DNA of 6,017 nucleotides from JBGOUJ01 sp041477005 (lineage in GTDB: Bacteria > Acidobacteriota > Terriglobia > Bryobacterales > JACQDG01): the NCBI GenBank assembly GCA_041477005.1, contig JBGOUJ010000482.1, forward strand, positions 1 to 6,017. The letters run 5' to 3'. Position 1 is the first letter of the stretch, and the number at the start of each line of letters is the position of its first letter. Made by a program: the position numbers and the translations under genes. The notes under the pieces are model-generated. The model made no database searches. It saw nothing but the letters and a program-made list of their open reading frames with translations, and was not told the origin of the DNA. Shown here piece by piece: positions 1 to 4,995 of the stretch.

Positions 1-1035
1 CCGCTCGCCCATGAGGATGTCGAGGTTGGCCAGCGCCGCGGCGCAAGCGACCGGGTGGCCGCCGAAGGTGCTCACCTGGGTGAATTTCGGATCGACGGCG
101 CCGCCGCCTTGAAACGCCTCAAAGATGCTGTCGGTGGTGACGGCGGCGGCCAGGGGCAAATAGGCAGAGGTAAGACCTTTAGCGAGGGTGATGATGTCCG
201 GGCGGATGCCGGAGTGCTCGAAGCCGAACAGCTTGCCGGTGCGGCCGAAGCCGGTGATGACCTCGTCCAGAATGAGCAGGCAGCCGTGGCGGTCGCAGAT
301 TTCCCGCAGGCGCTCGAGATAGCCTTCCGGGGCGGGGAAGATACCGCCGCCGCCGATGACGGGCTCGGCGATCACGGCGGCCACGCTCTCAGGGCCTTCC
401 ATGCGGATCACGCGATCAATCTCGTCGGCGCAGGCCAGCGTGCACCCGGGCTCGCGCGAGCACCACGAGCAGCGATAGTGGTCGGGCGGCGGGACGTGGA
501 GGAAGCCGGGGACGAGCGGCTCGAACGCCTGCTTGCGGAGGATCTGGCCGGTGGCGGAGGCGGCGCCGAGGGTCCAGCCATGGTAGCCGCGGTGGCGCGC
601 GATCACCTTGTAGCGGTTCTGGCCGGGGTGGACCTGGCGGCCGTATTGGCGCGCGATCTTGAGCGCCGTCTCGACCGCTTCCGAGCCGCTGTTGAGGAAG
701 AACGTACGGTTCAAGCCGTGCCCGAGCATTCCCGCCAGTCGAGCGGCGAGCTGGGCGGCCGGACCGTGGGATTGCGTCAGCGGGTAATACGGGAGCCGCG
801 CCATTTGCTCGGCGGCGGCGGCGACGATCTCGCGGCGGCCGTAGCCGACGTTGACGCAGAACAGGCCAGCCATGGCTTCCAGGTAGCGGCGGCCGTCGGC
901 GTCGTAGACGTAGCATCCTTCGGCGCGGGTGATTTCGAGCGGGGGCCGGTTCTCGAGGCCCCGATGCTGCACGTTGGCGTGCCAGATGTGTTGCAGGTCC
1001 AGATCGCGGTTGGAGGCAGTGGTAGTGGTGGCCAT
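1..1035 (-). CDS. Class III PLP-dependent aminotransferase (omega-amino acid/taurine:pyruvate type), C-terminus cut by window edge
   Basis: The minus-strand frame is open from the ATG at 1035 to the window edge, giving 345 residues; family members are about 430-460, so roughly the last 100 are missing. The enzyme should be a cytoplasmic homodimer moving an amino group from an amine or omega-amino acid to an alpha-keto acid through PLP. Seen: an N-terminal WHANVQHRG stretch, the GLFCVNVGYG motif, the phosphate-binding NSGSEA loop (S116-G117-S118), YHGW (Y151-H152-G153) that stacks on the cofactor, LDEVITGFGRTG with D257 for the pyridine nitrogen, and LAKGL with K286, the expected Schiff-base lysine. 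QVSTFGGHPVACAAAL follows. The CSWC and GC cysteine stretch near 190-200 resembles omega-transaminases. No upstream in-frame start precedes 1035. The substrate is not decidable; taurine, beta-alanine or putrescine-type donors are possible. It is divergent from the NHL gene. Confidence 0.93.
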   Translation of the reverse strand, partial: MATTTTASNRDLDLQHIWHANVQHRGLENRPPLEITRAEGCYVYDADGRRYLEAMAGLFCVNVGYGRREIVAAAAEQMARLPYYPLTQSHGPAAQLAARLAGMLGHGLNRTFFLNSGSEAVETALKIARQYGRQVHPGQNRYKVIARHRGYHGWTLGAASATGQILRKQAFEPLVPGFLHVPPPDHYRCSWCSREPGCTLACADEIDRVIRMEGPESVAAVIAEPVIGGGGIFPAPEGYLERLREICDRHGCLLILDEVITGFGRTGKLFGFEHSGIRPDIITLAKGLTSAYLPLAAAVTTDSIFEAFQGGGAVDPKFTQVSTFGGHPVACAAALANLDILMGER

Positions 1036-1041
1036 GGGCGC

Positions 1042-1050
1042 ATTGTACCA
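1042..1050 (-). promoter_or_regulatory. Extended -10 promoter of the aminotransferase; predicted leaderless start
   Basis: Reading the minus strand, TGGTACAAT lies directly upstream of the gene: a TGn extension followed by the -10 hexamer TACAAT. Only six bases (GCGCCC) separate it from the ATG at 1035, so transcription should begin on the A of the start codon. No convincing -35 hexamer is seen at the usual spacing and there is no Shine-Dalgarno. A leaderless mRNA is inferred; the motif itself is seen. Confidence 0.45.
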
Positions 1051-1068
1051 AACGAGGATTAGCCGCGT

Positions 1069-1263
1069 GGAAAGACCAAGGCAAAAGGCAAAGTGCAAAA
1101 GGCAAAAACGAGGAAGGAAACATCTTTTTAGTACCCGCCCCCGAGGGGCGGGCGGCGTGACGCGCCGCGAAGCGGCGCATCCGTGCCTTTTGCCTTTTGC
1201 CTTTTGCCTTTTGCCTTTTGCCTTGGTCTTTCCGTTTGCCTTTTGCCTTTCCGTTCGCCTTTT
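1069..1263. repeat. Intergenic repeat element: TGCCTTT heptamers, 24-bp inverted repeat, internal GC hairpins
   Basis: This fills most of the 378-base non-coding gap between the divergent aminotransferase and NHL genes. Positions 1069-1092 and 1210-1233 are perfect 24-bp inverted copies (left arm begins GGAAAGACCAAGG). The right arm is the end of a tandem array of TGCCTTT, five exact units at 1184-1218 plus a sixth partial. The left arm has the complementary AAAGGCA-type units at 1078-1108. Further degenerate copies extend to 1263. Between the arms is GC-rich palindromic sequence. The strand asymmetry and low complexity argue against coding. It could be a MITE-like element, a heptamer repeat family like the STRR repeats of cyanobacteria, or a large transcript hairpin. 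No transposase or target-site duplication is visible. Confidence 0.75.
1134..1178. repeat. Two tandem GC-rich hairpins inside the repeat element
   Basis: The first hairpin pairs CCCGCCCC (1134-1141) with GGGGCGGG (1145-1152) around a three-base CGA loop. The second pairs GCGCCGC (1162-1168) with GCGGCGC (1172-1178) around GAA. A competing pairing exists: GCGGCG at 1152-1157 is also complementary to CGCCGC at 1163-1168. The pair may terminate transcription or act as a REP-like DNA structure. No T-run follows on either strand. Confidence 0.6.
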
Positions 1264-1360
1264 CTTGCCGGTGGCCTTTAACGCTCGTGGCGCACTAAAC
1301 CGGATGGGCGCCGGTCTCGTACGCCAGGCACTTGCTGCCACCGCACCTGAGCTGTCCTTG

Positions 1361-1374
1361 GTTACGAGTTACGA
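1361..1374 (+). repeat. Tandem GTTACGA direct repeat upstream of the NHL promoter
   Basis: GTTACGA occurs twice head to tail, ending four bases before the putative -35 hexamer. Direct repeats at this position can be activator sites, but no regulator is identified and a chance duplication is possible. Confidence 0.35.
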
Positions 1375-1378
1375 CCGA

Positions 1379-1406
1379 TTGACTTTCCGGGGATTTGCGC
1401 TATCTT
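1379..1406 (+). promoter_or_regulatory. Sigma-70-like promoter of the NHL-repeat gene; predicted leaderless or 1-nt leader
   Basis: TTGACT (1379-1384) and TATCTT (1401-1406) are separated by 16 bases, close to the consensus -35 and -10. The start of transcription would fall at 1413-1414, on or one base before the ATG at 1414. No Shine-Dalgarno is present between promoter and start codon, which agrees with a leaderless mRNA. Confidence 0.55.
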
Positions 1407-1413
1407 AGGCCAC

Positions 1414-2355
1414 ATGAAAACCGGCCACCTGAAAAACAAGCTTCTCCTCGTTGCAACCGCCGCCGTCTGCGTCGCGCCTCTGTTTGCGGAGCTGAAGTCG
1501 GGCCCGCCGCTGCCGCACCGGCTGGTGAGAGACTGGGCGCAACTGCCCAAGGGGATCAACTTCGGCGAGTGCTCCGGCGTGGACGTGGACCGCAACAGCA
1601 ACGTCTGGGTGTTCAATCGCGGCGCCCACCCCATCATGGAGTTCGACAAGAGCGGCAAGCTGCTCCAGGCCTGGGACGACAAGACCATCCACGTGGTGTC
1701 CTCGCACGGCATCCGCGTGGACGCCGATGGCAATCTCTGGGGCGTGGACGTGAAGGGCCACGTGATCCTCAAGATCAGTCCCACGGGCCGGGTCCTGATG
1801 GTGCTGGGGAACCGGCAGGGCACGCCGGGGAAGGACGACAGCAAAGACGCCTTCAACGAGCCGACCAACGTCGCCTTCACGCCCAGCGGCGACTTCTACA
1901 TTTCTGACGGCTATGTGAACTCGCGCGTCATCAAGTTCAACAAAGACGGCGAGTACTTGACCCGCTGGGGCCAGAAGGGGACCGGCGACGGCGAGTTCAA
2001 CCTGGTGCATGACGTGGTGCTCGATTCGCGCGGCCGCGTCTATGTGGCGGACCGCACCAACAGCCGGGTGCAGATCTTCGACGGCGATGGGAAGTTCCTC
2101 GGGAAATGGACCGATGTGGGGCAGCCGTGGGGCCTGTACTACGTCAAGAACGAGGACGCCATCTATATGTGCGACGGGTTGAACAACCGCGTGGTCAAGC
2201 TGAACCTGGAGGGTCAGATCCTGGGGACGCTCGGTTCCTACGGGAAGGCGCAGGGGAAGTTTGACTTCGCCCACAGCATCTCCGTCGATGCAGAAGGCAG
2301 CATCTATGTAGTGGAGATCAAGAACTGGCGGGTACAGAAGTTCGCGCGGCGGTGA
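1414..2355 (+). CDS. Secreted NHL-repeat beta-propeller protein (peptidyl-alpha-hydroxyglycine lyase-like fold)
   Basis: The 313-residue product starts with a signal peptide: MKTGHLKNK, a hydrophobic stretch to about residue 24, and likely cleavage after A25 (PLFA/E). It is therefore probably periplasmic or exported. The rest is built of NHL repeats forming a beta-propeller. The clearest blades begin near F147 (FNEPTNVAF..SDGYVNSRVIKF), F195 (FNLVHDVVL..ADRTNSRVQIF), P238 (PWGLYY..CDGLNNRVVKL) and F283 (FDFAHSISV..VEIKNWRVQKF). Two more divergent blades lie between about 45 and 140, which fits a six-bladed propeller. Each blade has the typical D-x-x-G and NxRVxKF signature. Propellers of this type bind ligands or act as lyases; nothing here fixes an activity. 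It is a single-gene unit converging on the SDR. The ATG gives a complete signal peptide and sits just after a promoter. Confidence 0.9.
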   Translation: MKTGHLKNKLLLVATAAVCVAPLFAELKSGPPLPHRLVRDWAQLPKGINFGECSGVDVDRNSNVWVFNRGAHPIMEFDKSGKLLQAWDDKTIHVVSSHGIRVDADGNLWGVDVKGHVILKISPTGRVLMVLGNRQGTPGKDDSKDAFNEPTNVAFTPSGDFYISDGYVNSRVIKFNKDGEYLTRWGQKGTGDGEFNLVHDVVLDSRGRVYVADRTNSRVQIFDGDGKFLGKWTDVGQPWGLYYVKNEDAIYMCDGLNNRVVKLNLEGQILGTLGSYGKAQGKFDFAHSISVDAEGSIYVVEIKNWRVQKFARR

Positions 2356-2459
2356 GCGCGGGCGTGGCGGCGCGCCAGGCAAGCGGGCGGTCGGGCCGAC
2401 CCCGAGCCAATACATCACGGCGGAGGCCAGCAGGCAGCCCGAAGCAAGATCCGCCACTC

Positions 2460-2495
2460 GACGGCAGTCAGGCCCGGGCCTGGCTCCCGGCCGTC
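2460..2495. terminator. Hairpin between the convergent NHL and SDR genes, candidate bidirectional terminator
   Basis: An outer stem pairs GACGGC (2460-2465) with GCCGTC (2490-2495). Inside it is the perfect 14-bp palindrome CAGGCCCGGGCCTG (2469-2482), which can fold as a 5-bp stem with a CCGG loop. It lies 105 bases after the NHL stop and overlaps the SDR stop codon (2494-2496). There is no T-run on either strand, so intrinsic termination is uncertain. The rest of 2356-2459 shows nothing recognisable. Confidence 0.4.
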
Positions 2496-3249
2496 AACGG
2501 ATGGATCGACCCCCGTCGATCGGCAGTGCGACGCCGGTGATGAAGGAAGCTTCGTCACCCGCCAGAAACAGGATCGCGTGCGCGACCTCCTCGGCCCGGC
2601 CCAGCCGTCCCATCGGATGCTTGGCCAGCAGGTATTCCCGCTGCTTCCCGGCATCGGGAGCGCGGGCGATGCTGGCGTCGAGCATGCGCGTGCCTTCGAT
2701 CGCCGCCGGGCAAACACAGTTGACGCGGATGTTGTGGGGCGCGTAGTCGAGGGCCATGGCATAGGTGAGGGCCACGACGCCGCCCTTCGAAGCCGCGTAA
2801 GCCACCAGCCGGTGGTTGCCCCGGATTCCATTGATGGAGGCGTTGTTGACGATCGATCCGCGGCCGCGTTTCAGCATCTCCGAGACGGCATATTTCGAGC
2901 AGAGAAAAACGCCCTTCAGGTTCACGTCCAGGACGCGGCTCCACTGCTCGTCGGTGATGTCGGTGACCAGGCCGGGCATGTCGATGCCGGCGTTGTTGAC
3001 CAGGATGTCGAGGCCGCCGAAGCGCGCGACGGCGGCGCGAATGAGCCGGGCGGCGTCCTCGTCGCGAGAGACGTCCACTTGCACGGCGACGAGGCCGGGT
3101 GCAGCCTCCTCGAGCGGGGCCAGATCACCCGGCTCGGACGTGCCGGCCACCACCGCCGCGCCTTCGCGCGCCAGCAGCAGGGCCGTCGCCCGGCCGATGC
3201 CGCTGCCGGCTCCGGTGACCACCCCAACTTTCTTATCGAATCTTCCCAC
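2494..3249 (-). CDS. Classical short-chain dehydrogenase/reductase (SDR, FabG-like)
   Basis: This 251-residue protein is the usual length for a classical SDR. It has the cofactor-binding TGAGSGIG at T12-G19, VDV with D59, NNAG at N85-G88, and the catalytic tetrad N110, S138, Y151 and K155 (YAASK). It ends with the common PIDGG near the C-terminus. It should catalyse NAD(P)-dependent oxidation or reduction of an alcohol/ketone in the cytoplasm, probably as a tetramer. The stretch after beta-strand 2 (AGTSEPGD) has no clear Asp for NAD nor Arg pair for NADP, so cofactor choice is open. The start is GTG at 3249; the frame upstream closes at a TAG within 20 bases, and no ATG lies between. The gene stands alone, convergent with the NHL gene and divergent from the small membrane gene, so the substrate cannot be inferred. 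Confidence 0.94.
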   Translation of the reverse strand: MGRFDKKVGVVTGAGSGIGRATALLLAREGAAVVAGTSEPGDLAPLEEAAPGLVAVQVDVSRDEDAARLIRAAVARFGGLDILVNNAGIDMPGLVTDITDEQWSRVLDVNLKGVFLCSKYAVSEMLKRGRGSIVNNASINGIRGNHRLVAYAASKGGVVALTYAMALDYAPHNIRVNCVCPAAIEGTRMLDASIARAPDAGKQREYLLAKHPMGRLGRAEEVAHAILFLAGDEASFITGVALPIDGGRSIR

Positions 3250-3261
3250 GATGGACCGCTT

Positions 3262-3291
3262 AACCTAACATCCACGCCTCCCCGGCGTCAA
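3262..3291 (-). promoter_or_regulatory. Promoter of the SDR gene with a very short predicted leader
   Basis: On the minus strand TTGACG (3291-3286) and TAGGTT (3267-3262) are separated by 18 bases. The predicted transcription start is near 3255, leaving about six bases (TCCATC) before the GTG at 3249 and no room for a Shine-Dalgarno. Motifs are seen; their use is inferred. Confidence 0.45.
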
Positions 3292-3343
3292 ATCGGCCCG
3301 AAATCTAAGGCGGGGACCTTAAAGCGGCAGCTAAGAGCCCTGA

Positions 3344-3429
3344 GTACTATACTTTTGGTCTAGCGCTGGCCCTAACTTCCTGTATCATACAGGAGAAGGC
3401 CATGAGTTACATTCGATCTAGTACGATAC
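3344..3429 (+). promoter_or_regulatory. Three evenly spaced GTAnnATAC sites around the start of the small membrane gene
   Basis: GTACTATAC (3344-3352), GTATCATAC (3382-3390) and GTACGATAC (3421-3429) differ only at the two central bases and start 38 and 39 bases apart. The first overlaps a TATACT -10-like hexamer (3348-3353). The second is the core of a 15-bp palindrome touching the Shine-Dalgarno. The third is inside the first codons of the gene. The arrangement fits a repressor acting at several operator copies. No regulator gene is next to it apart from HigA and the DUF1778 protein downstream. Confidence 0.5.
3379..3393. promoter_or_regulatory. Perfect 15-bp palindrome CCTGTAT-C-ATACAGG
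   Basis: Two 7-base arms flank a single C, immediately upstream of and overlapping the AGGAG ribosome binding site (3391-3395) of the small membrane gene. It could be a dimeric operator, or in the mRNA a weak structure that masks the ribosome site. It is the most symmetric of the three GTAnnATAC copies. Confidence 0.5.
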
Positions 3430-3650
3430 AGTTTCTCGGACAAACCGAATCTCTTTCGACCCAGGTCCAGCCGCGCCCGGCATCGCTGCTCCACAAGGCC
3501 CTGCTCTATATGGCCGCAGGCACGCTGCTCTCCGGCGGGTTTTATCTCTTAATCCACGGCAGCCGCTGGGAATGGGCCGTCGTTGCGCTAGCCGTAATAG
3601 GCCGTGCCAGTCTGGCCTGCACCCGCTGGGACCCATCCGTATCGGAATAA
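3402..3650 (+). CDS. Small two-helix membrane protein of unknown function
   Basis: I do not recognise this 82-residue product. It begins with about 30 polar residues (rich in Ser, Thr, Gln), followed by a hydrophobic segment at about 33-51 (ALLYMAAGTLLSGGFYLLI) and a second at about 56-73 (WEWAVVALAVIGRASLAC), joined by a short HGSR turn. A short acidic tail ends WDPSVSE. An inner-membrane hairpin with both ends on the same side is likely. The start is well supported: AGGAG at 3391-3395 is six bases before the ATG. The gene has its own regulatory region with repeated sites and no partner in an operon; the next gene starts 100 bases downstream behind its own promoter. A membrane-acting stress or toxin-like peptide is conceivable from the neighbourhood, but nothing in the sequence shows it. 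Confidence 0.65.
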   Translation: MSYIRSSTIQFLGQTESLSTQVQPRPASLLHKALLYMAAGTLLSGGFYLLIHGSRWEWAVVALAVIGRASLACTRWDPSVSE

Positions 3651-3658
3651 CGCTCGGC

Positions 3659-3676
3659 TGCTGGGTTCCACCAGCA
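3659..3676 (+). terminator. Weak hairpin after the small membrane gene
   Basis: TGCTGG (3659-3664) pairs with CCAGCA (3671-3676) around a GTTCCA loop, nine bases after the TAA stop. No T-run follows, so it is only a possible terminator. Confidence 0.25.
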
Positions 3677-3713
3677 AGCAACTCCTACTCGCTATTCGGC
3701 GCCAGGACCCGGT

Positions 3714-3741
3714 TGCGTGCTTCCTAGCAATTTGCTAGCAT
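3714..3741 (+). promoter_or_regulatory. Promoter of the higBA operon
   Basis: TTGCGT (3714-3719) and TAGCAT (3736-3741) are 16 bases apart. The predicted transcription start near 3748 leaves about three bases before the GTG at 3751, with no Shine-Dalgarno. The spacer contains a perfect palindrome, so repressor binding there would block RNA polymerase. Confidence 0.5.
3724..3738. promoter_or_regulatory. Candidate HigA operator, perfect 15-bp palindrome
   Basis: CTAGCAA and TTGCTAG flank a single central T. It sits between the putative -35 and -10 of the HigBA promoter. HigA antitoxins are XRE-type dimers that repress their own operon through such inverted repeats, so this is the natural operator. 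Binding is inferred. Confidence 0.6.
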
Positions 3742-3750
3742 AGCGGTCGG

Positions 3751-4044
3751 GTGAACGTGATCAGCAGGCGCGGGCTGCTGGAGTTTGCTGCTCTTCATGC
3801 CGGCTCGCTGGGGCCGCTTACCTCTTGGTTCCATGTGGCGCGCCGCGCCCGATGGCGAGGTTTGCAGGATGTTCGCCAGGACTTTCCCTCGGCAGATCAA
3901 GTCGGTGACGCCCTGATCTTCAACATCAAAGGCAATCGTTACCGCCTGATTGCGAGGGTGAACTACCCGGGGCAGCGCATCTTCCTCAAGGCGCTTCTGA
4001 CCCACGCCGAGTATGATCGAAAGGAATGGATAAGATGGGCCTGA
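3751..4044 (+). CDS. higB: HigB-type mRNA interferase toxin (RelE superfamily)
   Basis: The 97-residue product matches the HigB toxin family in length and pattern: an N-terminal MNVISRRGL, the central W35-R36-G37-L38 and FPSADQVG (45-52), then FNIKGNRYRLIARV (57-70) and the C-terminal LTHAEYD (83-89). HigB toxins are ribosome-dependent endonucleases that cut mRNA during translation; the basic and aromatic residues in GNRYRL and the H85/Y88 of THAEYD are in the conserved regions. The GTG at 3751 is chosen because MNVISR agrees with the usual family N-terminus; a second GTG at 3757 is in frame. The gene is first in the operon, the order typical of higBA, and its 3' end overlaps higA. No truncation or missing region is seen, so the toxin is probably intact. 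Confidence 0.88.
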   Translation: MNVISRRGLLEFAALHAGSLGPLTSWFHVARRARWRGLQDVRQDFPSADQVGDALIFNIKGNRYRLIARVNYPGQRIFLKALLTHAEYDRKEWIRWA

Positions 4045-4439
4045 CCGCCATCAATCCGACCCGGTACGCCAGATTGCTGGCAAAGACCCTTCCCAGGGTC
4101 ATTCAAACCGAGGATGAATTCGACCGCATGGCGGCACTGCTGGAGGAACTGGATTTTTCAAGACAGGCGCGCAGCGCCGAGGAACGGCTTCTGACGGAGC
4201 TGATAACCAGGCTGATCGAGGATTACGACGACCGCCGGCATCCGCTGCCCAGCGTGCCCCCCAAAAAGATGCTGCGCTATCTGATCGAACAGCGACATCT
4301 TCGCCAGCGGGACTTGGTTACCCTGCTTGGTGCGAGCAGCGTCGTCTCCGACATCGTCAATGGCAAGCGCTCCATCAGCAAGTCCCAGGCCAGGAAGCTG
4401 GCAGCTTTCTTCCGCGTGCCGGCCGATGTTTTCATCTAG
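4035..4439 (+). CDS. higA: HigA-type antitoxin, XRE-family HTH
   Basis: This is the antitoxin of the upstream HigB: it binds and neutralises the toxin and represses the operon. Numbered from the ATG at 4035 it has 134 residues. The N-terminal half (TAINPTRYARLLAK, then acidic helices with ALLEELDF and EERLLTELITRLIEDYDD) is the likely toxin-contacting region. The C-terminal helix-turn-helix runs from about 79 to 127 (MLRYLIEQ..QRDLVTLLGASSVVSDIVNGKRSISKSQARKLAAFF). The HTH at the C-terminal end is usual for HigA and unlike most antitoxins. AAGGA at 4021-4025 is nine bases before the ATG at 4035 but directly abuts another in-frame ATG at 4026, so 4035 is preferred; the longer form adds three residues (MDK). 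The gene overlaps higB by 10 bases, implying translational coupling. Confidence 0.9.
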   Translation: MGLTAINPTRYARLLAKTLPRVIQTEDEFDRMAALLEELDFSRQARSAEERLLTELITRLIEDYDDRRHPLPSVPPKKMLRYLIEQRHLRQRDLVTLLGASSVVSDIVNGKRSISKSQARKLAAFFRVPADVFI

Positions 4440-4648
4440 TTTAGCCTGGGGCTAGTGAAGGGCTAGCGATCCTTTCCTCGCCCGGCGTCCCTCTCTCGCG
4501 CAAGTTCGCTGATTGGAGAGGCGCCGGAAGCTCGTGCGGGAAAGGCCCCGGCACTCACGCGGTGAGGCGGAGTAAACAAATGATGCAAGATAATTGGGCT
4601 GCCCCCGGGCGCTTGGGTTCACGTGCCGGGGTGCCCCGGGCATTTGTC
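4440..4648. other. Non-coding gap between the two toxin-antitoxin modules, hairpin-rich
   Basis: No credible gene is seen. Just after the higA stop, TAGCC (4442-4446) can pair with GGCTA (4450-4454), and GGCTAG is repeated at 4450 and 4461. CTCAC/GTGAG forms a small hairpin at 4554-4566. CCCCGGCAC (4546-4554) is the inverse of GTGCCGGGG (4623-4631), and CCGGGG/CCCCGG pair at 4626-4639. A central AT-richer stretch (4574-4596) stands out from the surroundings. The hairpins may end higBA transcription; a structured RNA cannot be excluded. Confidence 0.35.
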
Positions 4649-4677
4649 TTGACATTGTCGGGCAAGAGCGTTAACCT
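4649..4677 (+). promoter_or_regulatory. Strong sigma-70 promoter of the DUF1778-GNAT operon
   Basis: TTGACA (4649-4654) is a perfect -35 consensus, followed after 17 bases by TAACCT (4672-4677). Transcription should start near 4684. This is the best-matching promoter in the window. Confidence 0.65.
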
Positions 4678-4687
4678 TTAGGAAGTG

Positions 4688-4695
4688 AAAGGAGG
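4688..4695 (+). promoter_or_regulatory. Strong Shine-Dalgarno AAAGGAGG
   Basis: It is nine bases before the ATG at 4705 and fixes that start. It contrasts with the nearby genes that have no leader or Shine-Dalgarno. Confidence 0.7.
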
Positions 4696-4704
4696 CAGAA
4701 GCCG

Positions 4705-4995
4705 ATGCCGTCGCGTGCGCTACGTAGCGAGAAACTTGACCTTCGATTAACGCGAGGCGCCAAAATGGCGTTGCAGGCGGCGGCTAGGGCCTCACATCGT
4801 TCGGTAAGCGAATTTGTTCTGGAGAGCGCCTTGGCCCGGGCCGATGAGGCTCTTGCCGATCGACGCGCCTTCGGACTGAACGCCGACCAGTGGCAAGCAT
4901 TTGTTGCCGCCCTCGATGCACCGCCACGCCCTCTGCGGCGGTTGGGGCGGCTCTTGAAGGAACCTGGATTCTTTGACGCTGGGTCTGATCCGTGA
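4705..4995 (+). CDS. tacA: DUF1778 ribbon-helix-helix antitoxin (TacA/AtaR-like)
   Basis: This 96-residue protein pairs with the GNAT toxin downstream. The N-terminal part is a ribbon-helix-helix DNA-binding domain: a beta strand KLDLRL (10-15), helix 1 about 19-29 (AKMALQAAARA), a turn with S33, and helix 2 about 34-48 (VSEFVLESALARADE). The C-terminal tail 56-90 (FGLNADQWQAFVAALD..PLRRLGRLLKEPGFF) matches the toxin-wrapping segment of DUF1778 antitoxins that blocks the acetyl-CoA site. It should also repress the operon together with the toxin. The stop overlaps the toxin's GTG (shared GTGA at 4992-4995), a coupling typical of these modules. Start is set by the AAAGGAGG site. Length and motifs look intact. 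Confidence 0.9.
   Translation: MPSRALRSEKLDLRLTRGAKMALQAAARASHRSVSEFVLESALARADEALADRRAFGLNADQWQAFVAALDAPPRPLRRLGRLLKEPGFFDAGSDP

Noticed and set aside
777..1043. Minus-strand frame starting at the ATG at 1043, just upstream of the aminotransferase start
   Set aside because: It is out of frame with the aminotransferase and its translation is Pro/Thr/Ser low-complexity. The ATG lies within the predicted -10 hexamer.
55..1062. 335-residue plus-strand open frame opposite the aminotransferase
   Set aside because: It mirrors the conserved aminotransferase on the other strand and its translation is repetitive Ala/Gly/Asp-rich sequence without motifs.
1184..1263. Possible CRISPR array
   Set aside because: The repeat unit is only 7 bases with no unique spacers, and no cas gene is present.
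1405..2457. 350-residue minus-strand open frame opposite the NHL gene
   Set aside because: It is antisense to a gene with a clear signal peptide and NHL repeats. Its translation is low-complexity, rich in Val/His/Ala, and matches no fold; long antisense frames are expected at this GC content.
2578..3363. 261-residue plus-strand open frame opposite the SDR
   Set aside because: The SDR on the minus strand has all catalytic motifs; this frame has none and only reflects GC-rich codon structure.
4452..4655. 67-residue minus-strand frame in the gap between toxin-antitoxin modules
   Set aside because: No convincing ribosome site or family resemblance, an Arg/Ser/Pro-rich composition, and it would overlap the promoter of the DUF1778 operon.
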